DNA from: Bacteroidales bacterium | Lineage (GTDB): Bacteria; Bacteroidota; Bacteroidia; Bacteroidales; B39-G9 | Direction: 5' to 3' | Assembly: GCA_023145555.1 (NCBI GenBank) | Contig: JAGLDO010000129.1 | Location: 1 to 19,987 of the forward strand | Length of the DNA stretch: 19,987 bases | Shown: positions 15,252 through 19,987 of the stretch, one piece after another | How positions within the stretch are numbered: position 1 is the first letter of the stretch | Layout of the letters: the number at the start of each line of letters is the position of its first letter | Program-made: the position numbers and the translations under genes | The notes under the pieces: model-generated | What the model saw: only the letters and a program-made list of their open reading frames with translations | What the model was told of the DNA's origin: nothing | The model's database searches: none

Positions 15252-15269
15252 ATTTTAATTTTATACATA

Positions 15270-15611
15270 ATGTTAATAATAAATAAAAATAAAGATATAT
15301 TAATTGCTTCTTTTGAAAATAATATTAATAAATTTAATATTTTGATTTCTGAAGATGTGAAAAAAGAACTCAATAAACATTTAGTTAGTACAGGGACAAA
15401 ACTAATTTTAAATCTTAATGGAGTTGAATTTATCGACAGCTCTGGTTTTGGGTCTTTAGTTTCAGCTTACAAAACATCGAAACTAAACAATTCGTTTTTT
15501 AAAATTTGTAATATTTCTGATGAAACAATGGAGCTAGTTCAAATAACTAAGCTTGATAAAATTTTCGATATTTATGATAATCTAGACAATTGCATTAAGA
15601 GTTTTGATTAA
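15270..15611 (+). CDS. STAS-domain anti-sigma factor antagonist-like protein
   Basis: 113 residues, a single STAS domain of the SpoIIAA/RsbV type. The core LILNLNGVEFIDSSGFGSLVSAYK (residues 45-68) contains DSSGFG, where the Ser after Asp56 (Ser57) is the position phosphorylated by RsbW-type kinases. In partner switching the unphosphorylated form binds an anti-sigma kinase and frees the sigma factor. No RsbW-like kinase or PP2C phosphatase is encoded in the window. It starts 18 bp after the hybrid kinase stop on the same strand, so it is probably the fourth gene of that unit. STAS proteins also act with phosphorelays or as scaffolds, so the output remains open. Confidence 0.88.
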   Translation: MLIINKNKDILIASFENNINKFNILISEDVKKELNKHLVSTGTKLILNLNGVEFIDSSGFGSLVSAYKTSKLNNSFFKICNISDETMELVQITKLDKIFDIYDNLDNCIKSFD

Positions 15612-15637
15612 ATTGTTTATTTTAAAATTAACAATTT
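15610..15637 (+). terminator. Weak hairpin after the signalling unit
   Basis: AAATTGTT (15610-15617) and AACAATTT (15630-15637), a perfect 8-bp inverted repeat with a 12-base loop, starts inside the STAS stop codon. It is almost free of G and C and has only a loose T-rich tail, so termination here is uncertain. Confidence 0.4.
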
Positions 15638-15731
15638 GATTTAGTTATTTACTTCACAATCTATATATTTTAAATTATATCATATCGAATTTTTTAAATA
15701 AATACAAAAGCATTCATTAAGATTAACATAT

Positions 15732-16769
15732 ATGAAAAAATATTTTTTATTAATAACATTTTTGTTTACGATTAGCCTATCATTTGCCCAAGATAAAGAA
15801 TATGATACAAAAACAAAACTCACGGTTGTATCATACAATGTTGAAAACCTATTTGACACTTTTGACGATGCTGTAAAAAAAGATGAAGAATTTACTCCCA
15901 CAGGAAAGAAAAAATGGACTAATGAACGTTTCAATGAAAAAATTAATAATATTTCAAAAGTTATATGTTCAATAAATGAAAATGAACTTCCTGAAATTAT
16001 TGGCCTTTACGAAATTGAAAATGATTATGTTTTAAAAGCACTTATTAAAAAAGGTTGCCTTGCAAAAGGAGATTATAAATTTGTTCACGAAGAGAGTCCT
16101 GACTTTAGAGGAATTGATGTTGCCTTACTTTATCGTGCAGATGAATTTAAATGCTTATCACATAAAAAAATACCAATAATTTTTCCTTTTTCAAAAATCA
16201 CAAAAACTCGTGACATTCTTTATATAAAGGGCATAGCCTCTGACACAGACACATTACATATATTTCTTAATCATTGGAGCTCTCGCCTTGGAGGACAAAT
16301 AAAATCAGAACCAAAACGAGTATTTATTGCGAAACTATTAAGACTGCATGTTGATTCTCTTCTGGAAATTAACCATAATGCTAAAATTATTATAATGGGG
16401 GATTTTAACGACGAACCTACCAATATTAGTATTAATAATGTGCTTAACGCCAATAACAAAAGGAAGAACACAACTTATAAAGATTTATATAATCTTTTGT
16501 ATGACAAAGAAAATATTGAGGGTAAAGGCACACTCCATTATAGAAAAGATTGGAATATGCTTGATAATTTAATTGTTTCCCAATCTTTAATTAATAGCAA
16601 AGAAGGATACTCTTTAAACTATAACAGTGGAAAAATTTTTAATCCTAAGTGGATTTGTTATAAAGATAAATCAGGCAATTTTGTTCCCAACAGATCTTAT
16701 GGAGGAAGTAAGTATTTTGGCGGTTACAGCGACCATTTTCCTGTTTATTTTACATTAACTAAAAAATAG
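15732..16769 (+). CDS. Secreted endonuclease/exonuclease/phosphatase-family protein (DNase I fold)
   Basis: 345 residues with a signal peptide (MKKYFLLITFLFTISLSFAQ, cleavage ~20), so exported. The DNase I-like metal-dependent phosphodiesterase fold is supported by its catalytic motifs in order: SYNVENLFD (Asn36), GLYEIEN (metal ligand Glu94), FRGIDVALLY (125-134), LNHWSSR (Asn180, His181), MGDFNDEP (Asp224, Asn226) and YSDHFPV (Asp334, His335). All catalytic positions are kept. The family includes nucleases, sphingomyelinases and inositol phosphatases; the substrate cannot be read from sequence, though the NVENLFD/GDFNDEP subtype in Bacteroidetes is usually annotated as endonuclease. It has no T9SS sorting domain. 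It stands 120 bp after the STAS gene, with a possible weak terminator between, so it is probably a separate transcript. Confidence 0.9.
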   Translation: MKKYFLLITFLFTISLSFAQDKEYDTKTKLTVVSYNVENLFDTFDDAVKKDEEFTPTGKKKWTNERFNEKINNISKVICSINENELPEIIGLYEIENDYVLKALIKKGCLAKGDYKFVHEESPDFRGIDVALLYRADEFKCLSHKKIPIIFPFSKITKTRDILYIKGIASDTDTLHIFLNHWSSRLGGQIKSEPKRVFIAKLLRLHVDSLLEINHNAKIIIMGDFNDEPTNISINNVLNANNKRKNTTYKDLYNLLYDKENIEGKGTLHYRKDWNMLDNLIVSQSLINSKEGYSLNYNSGKIFNPKWICYKDKSGNFVPNRSYGGSKYFGGYSDHFPVYFTLTKK

Positions 16770-16813
16770 TTAAGAAATAACAGTATATAAATATTGAATT
16801 GAATATTTTTTTG

Positions 16814-16842
16814 TGTCTTCCATATAATTTTACTGGAAGACA
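16814..16842 (+). terminator. Inverted repeat between the nuclease gene and uvrB
   Basis: TGTCTTCCA (16814-16822) and TGGAAGACA (16834-16842) form a perfect 9-bp stem with an 11-base loop, 44 bases past the nuclease stop and 30 before the uvrB GTG. The run of T is on the 5' side, not the 3' side, so it is not a textbook terminator. It could instead be a leader hairpin or operator for uvrB. No LexA/SOS-type box was recognised. Confidence 0.4.
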
Positions 16843-16872
16843 TTATGTATTTAACAAAAAAATAGTTTCTGT

Positions 16873-18876
16873 GTGAAATTTAAGATTGAAGCAAATTTCA
16901 AACCAACCGGAGATCAACCTGAAGCAATAGCACAATTAGTTCAGGGTATAAACAATGATGATAAATATCAAACATTATTAGGAGTTACAGGTTCCGGCAA
17001 AACTTTTACTATTGCCAATGTTATTGAAAAAGTACAAAAACCAACTTTAATCTTAAGCCACAACAAAACTCTTGCAGCACAGTTGTATAGCGAGTTTAAA
17101 CAATTTTTTCCTAATAATGCAGTAGAGTATTTTGTTTCATATTACGATTATTATCAACCCGAAGCTTACCTACCTGTTAGTGATACATATATTGAAAAAG
17201 ACCTTCAAATTAATAGCGAAATTGAAAAGTTGCGTTTACACACAACTTCGTCTTTATTATCCGGGCGAAAAGACATTATTGTGATTTCTTCAGTTTCTTG
17301 CATATATGGGATAGGTAATCCTGAAGATTTTCACAAAAACATAATTAAATTAGAAGTGGGACAGTCAATATCTCGCAATAAACTTCTTTTGCATTTTGTC
17401 GACAGTTTATACTCTCGCAATGAAGTTGAGTTTGACAGAGGTAAATTTAGAGTAAAAGGCGACACTGTCGATATTTATCCAGCATATAGTGATTTTGCCT
17501 ACAAAATAATTTTTTGGGGTGATGAAATTGAAGAAATAATTTCTTTCAATCCTGTTGATGGAAAACCAATTGAAAAACTTGATAATATTCTAATTTATCC
17601 TGCCAACATTTTTGTTACAACCAAAGAACACATAAACAAAGCAATTCATGAGATACAGGATGATCTTGTAGAACAGATAAATTTCTTTAAGGAGGTTGAG
17701 AAACCTTTTGAAGCTAAAAGAATAGAAGAACGAGTAACTTACGACCTTGAAATGATGCGTGAACTAGGTCATTGTTCAGGCATTGAGAACTATTCGAGAT
17801 ATTTCGATGGCAGAAAACCAGGTTCACGTCCATTTTGTCTGATTGATTATTTTCCTGACGATTTTCTTACTGTAATTGACGAAAGTCATGTTAGCTTACC
17901 TCAAATCAGAGCAATGTTTGGTGGCGACCGTGCCCGAAAAAAAAACTTAGTTGAATATGGTTTTAGATTACCTGCTGCTCTGGACAACAGACCTTTAACT
18001 TTTGATGAATTTGAAAATGTTACAAATAAGATTATTTATCTTAGTGCCACTCCAGCCGATTACGAACTTAATAAATGTGAAGGTATTATTGTTGAACAAA
18101 TAATAAGACCTACCGGACTACTTGACCCAAGTATTGATGTTAAACCAAGTCTTAATCAGATAGATGATTTAATTGGCGAAATAAACAAAAGAGCTTCTAT
18201 AAACGAAAGAGTTTTAGTTACTACTCTTACCAAAAGAATGGCTGAAGAATTAACAAAATATCTTACAAAATTAAATATTAGATGCAGATATATTCATTCA
18301 GATGTTGAGACACTTGAACGTGTAGAGATTATGGACGAATTAAGAAGAGGGATTTTTGATGTTTTAATTGGCATAAATCTTTTAAGAGAAGGCCTTGATT
18401 TACCCGAAGTATCATTAGTGGCAATTCTTGATGCCGACAAAGAAGGATTCTTGCGCTCAGAACGATCTTTAACACAGACTGCAGGAAGAGCTGCTCGTAA
18501 CATTAACGGCAAAGTTATTATGTATGCTGATAAGATGACACGGTCGATGCAAAAAACTATAAGTGAAACAGAACGCCGAAGAGAGAAACAATTAAAATAT
18601 AATACTGAACATAATATTACACCTAAACAAATTGTAAAACCAACTAATGCAATGATTAGTAATATGAATATGGACGAATATGAATATTACACACAAAAGA
18701 AACAAGATATTGCAGCCGATCCTGTTGTGAAATATATGGATAAAAATGCAATAAAAAAAGCTATTAATAACACAAAAAGACAAATGGAGAAAGCCGCAAA
18801 AAATCTCGACTTTATTGAAGCTTCGCGTTTACGGGATGAAATGTATGAGCTTGAAAAATTTTCGAAAAACAAATAA
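16873..18876 (+). CDS. uvrB: Excinuclease ABC subunit B
   Basis: The DNA-damage verification subunit of nucleotide excision repair; receives lesions from UvrA and recruits UvrC. 667 residues, full length. The GTG at 16873 places the family's usual N-terminus (FKIEANFKPTGDQPEAI) correctly. Walker A GVTGSGKT (37-44), the damage-probing beta-hairpin region YYDYYQPEAYLP (~92-103), Walker B-type DESH (336-339), helicase motif YLSATP, and motifs V/VI (LIGINLLREGLDLPEVSLV and QTAGRAARN) are all visible. The C-terminal UVR domain (~626-661, AAKNLDFIEASRLRDEMYELEKF) binds UvrC. No truncation or frameshift. It is convergent with the sigma factor gene and the two share a bidirectional terminator. Confidence 0.98.
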   Translation: MKFKIEANFKPTGDQPEAIAQLVQGINNDDKYQTLLGVTGSGKTFTIANVIEKVQKPTLILSHNKTLAAQLYSEFKQFFPNNAVEYFVSYYDYYQPEAYLPVSDTYIEKDLQINSEIEKLRLHTTSSLLSGRKDIIVISSVSCIYGIGNPEDFHKNIIKLEVGQSISRNKLLLHFVDSLYSRNEVEFDRGKFRVKGDTVDIYPAYSDFAYKIIFWGDEIEEIISFNPVDGKPIEKLDNILIYPANIFVTTKEHINKAIHEIQDDLVEQINFFKEVEKPFEAKRIEERVTYDLEMMRELGHCSGIENYSRYFDGRKPGSRPFCLIDYFPDDFLTVIDESHVSLPQIRAMFGGDRARKKNLVEYGFRLPAALDNRPLTFDEFENVTNKIIYLSATPADYELNKCEGIIVEQIIRPTGLLDPSIDVKPSLNQIDDLIGEINKRASINERVLVTTLTKRMAEELTKYLTKLNIRCRYIHSDVETLERVEIMDELRRGIFDVLIGINLLREGLDLPEVSLVAILDADKEGFLRSERSLTQTAGRAARNINGKVIMYADKMTRSMQKTISETERRREKQLKYNTEHNITPKQIVKPTNAMISNMNMDEYEYYTQKKQDIAADPVVKYMDKNAIKKAINNTKRQMEKAAKNLDFIEASRLRDEMYELEKFSKNK

Positions 18877-18907
18877 AAAAAGGTTGAAAATATTCAACCT
18901 TTTTTTA
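18874..18907. terminator. Bidirectional intrinsic terminator between uvrB and the sigma factor gene
   Basis: A 15-bp perfect stem: a run of A, then GGTTGAA (18882-18888), loop AATA, TTCAACC (18893-18899), then a run of T. It starts inside the uvrB stop codon and gives a U-tract in both directions. Confidence 0.92.
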
Positions 18908-18918
18908 ATAATTTTGGT

Positions 18919-19779
18919 TTATCCTAAATATGTTTTTAACAATTTACTTCTTGTTGTATGACGTAAACGTCTAATTGCTTTTTCTTTTATCTGACGAACT
19001 CTCTCACGGGTTAATCCAAAACGATCACCAATTTCTTCAAGAGTCATTTCAGGAATTCCAATTCCAAAAAACAATTTAATAATATCTCTTTCTCTTTCGG
19101 TAAGAGTACATAACACTCTATCAACTTCTTTTCTTAAAGATTCGTTTAAAAGGTTATTATCTGCAATAGGGGAATCTTTATTCTCAAGAACATCAAGCAA
19201 ACTATTGTCTTCACCATCAACAAAAGGTGCATCAACTGAAATATGACGACCGGAAACTCTTAATGTATCTTCAATTTTATCTTTAGATAATTCCAGACTA
19301 TCGGCAACCTCTTCTGCTGAAGGTTTTCGTTCGTTTTCTTGTTCAAATTTTGAGAATGCTTTATTTATCTTATTTAATGAACCAACTTGGTTTAAAGGCA
19401 ATCTAACAATACGTGATTGTTCTGCTAATGCTTGTAAAATTGATTGACGAATCCACCAAACAGCATAAGAAATAAATTTAAACCCTCTTGTCTCATCAAA
19501 TTTTTCGGCTGATTTAATTAATCCAAGGTTCCCTTCATTAATTAAATCAGGCAAACTTAAACCTTGATTTTGGTATTGTTTAGCAACAGAGACAACAAAT
19601 CTCAAATTAGCTTTAGTTAATTTTTCTAATGCAATTCTATCGCCTTTTTTTATTCTTTGTGCTAACTCAACCTCCTCTTCAACTGAAATCAATTCTTCTT
19701 TTCCAATTTCTTGTAAATACTTATCAAGTGAAGCACTCTCTCTGTTTGTAATAGATTTTGTAATTTTTAATTGTCTCAT
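18919..19779 (-). CDS. rpoD: Primary RNA polymerase sigma factor (sigma-70 family, Bacteroidetes type)
   Basis: Directs core RNA polymerase to housekeeping promoters. At 286 residues it lacks the long region 1.1 and non-conserved insert of E. coli RpoD, as is normal for Bacteroidetes primary sigma (sigma-ABfr). Region 1.2 ~16-46 (DKYLQEIGKEELISVEEEVE); regions 2.1-2.4 ~55-125 with NLRFVVSVAKQYQNQGL, DLINEGNLGLIKSAEKFD and FISYAVWWIRQSI; region 3 ~135-200; region 4 ~215-280 with LTERERDIIKLFFG and the -35 recognition helix-turn-helix TLEEIGDRFGLTRERVRQI (246-264). It has the strongest promoter match in the window, so it is probably transcribed alone. Start ATG at 19779. Confidence 0.96.
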   Translation of the reverse strand: MRQLKITKSITNRESASLDKYLQEIGKEELISVEEEVELAQRIKKGDRIALEKLTKANLRFVVSVAKQYQNQGLSLPDLINEGNLGLIKSAEKFDETRGFKFISYAVWWIRQSILQALAEQSRIVRLPLNQVGSLNKINKAFSKFEQENERKPSAEEVADSLELSKDKIEDTLRVSGRHISVDAPFVDGEDNSLLDVLENKDSPIADNNLLNESLRKEVDRVLCTLTERERDIIKLFFGIGIPEMTLEEIGDRFGLTRERVRQIKEKAIRRLRHTTRSKLLKTYLG

Positions 19780-19801
19780 ATTGCTTTTTTCAATTTTTTT
19801 G

Positions 19802-19832
19802 CAAAATTATAACTTTTTAAAGCTAAATTCAA
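19802..19832 (-). promoter_or_regulatory. Bacteroidetes-type promoter of the primary sigma factor gene
   Basis: On the minus strand: TTG (19832-19830), a 20-base spacer, then TAATTTTG (19809-19802). Both elements and the spacing fit the Bacteroidetes -33 TTG / -7 TAnnTTTG consensus. The predicted transcription start near 19796 leaves a leader of under 20 bases before the ATG at 19779. Confidence 0.7.
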
Positions 19833-19987
19833 CTTTAATCATCATTTTTTTCTATAAATCAGTCTATATTAATAAATAAATAATTAAAGTTTATGGTTTC
19901 CAATAGTGATTACGATTAATATTTTAAATGGTTACCTTTTTATAAAAATATATTATTAAGCTCAGTTCGATTTAAAATTTTCATACA
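19833..19987. other. AT-rich non-coding end of the window
   Basis: No reading frame of useful length, hairpin or recognisable RNA was found here. It is the upstream region of the sigma factor gene; whatever lies beyond is cut off by the window edge. Confidence 0.6.

Noticed and set aside
15059..15373. Minus-strand 104-residue frame across the kinase/STAS junction
   Set aside because: Covers the 3' end of the kinase gene and the 5' part of the STAS gene on the opposite strand. Both are well supported, so this is a shadow.
9949..15611. Mobile element or phage-borne signalling island
   Set aside because: No integrase, transposase, tRNA-edge or direct repeats are seen, and base composition by eye is like the flanking genes.
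16770..16872. SOS/LexA box before uvrB
   Set aside because: The inverted repeat present (TGTCTTCCA/TGGAAGACA) has an 11-base loop and does not match a LexA operator that I can recognise.

Overview
The window is a stretch of AT-rich chromosome from a member of the Bacteroidota, most likely a Bacteroidales/Marinilabiliales-type anaerobe or marine bacterium (the order is a guess). Four things point there: PorE-like TPR/beta-propeller/OmpA proteins; a short (286 aa) group-1 sigma factor of the Bacteroidetes type; several upstream boxes of the form TAnnTTTG, the known Bacteroidetes -7 element; and an almost complete lack of Shine-Dalgarno sequences. There is no tRNA, rRNA, transposase, integrase or CRISPR array, and no gene-free stretch exceeds 300 bases. 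Most of it looks like stable core genome with one accessory signalling cluster in the middle.

Layout. (1) 1-2394: the 3' part of a long gene whose reading frame is open from base 1. It encodes about 7.5 tandem copies of an exactly 69-residue repeat, followed by a GH16-type jelly-roll domain in which the acid/base glutamate is replaced by lysine. (2) 2425-3393 fmt, close behind and on the same strand. (3) 3391-3554 a nested inverted-repeat element between convergent genes. (4) 3552-4508 (-) a secreted GH73 glucosaminidase with two LysM domains. (5) 4725-5210 cdd, convergent with 5285-6388 (-) gcvT, separated by a strong bidirectional hairpin. (6) 6560-9721 (-) a two-gene unit: a nine-TPR secreted protein, then a PorE-like protein (TPR, PD40 propeller, CRD, OmpA). 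(7) 9949-15611 (+) a four-gene unit: a second, larger PorE-like OmpA protein, a YfiR/DUF4154 periplasmic protein, a CHASE8-HAMP hybrid histidine kinase with REC and HPt, and a STAS anti-anti-sigma-like protein. (8) 15732-16769 a secreted DNase I-fold nuclease/phosphatase. (9) 16873-18876 uvrB, convergent with (10) 18919-19779 (-) the primary sigma factor gene, which has the clearest promoter in the window.

The most interesting region is 9949-15611. Its parts match the input half of the Pseudomonas YfiB-YfiR-YfiN system: an OmpA-domain envelope protein, a periplasmic YfiR, and a membrane CHASE8-HAMP protein. The GGDEF output of YfiN is replaced by a complete phosphorelay (HisKA-HATPase-REC-HPt), and a STAS protein is appended. 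I infer an envelope-stress or peptidoglycan-sensing system that feeds a phosphorelay, possibly a partner-switching sigma pathway, instead of making cyclic di-GMP. The divergent paralogous OmpA/TPR pair next door may work on the same envelope function. All functional statements come from motifs read by eye; no search was run.
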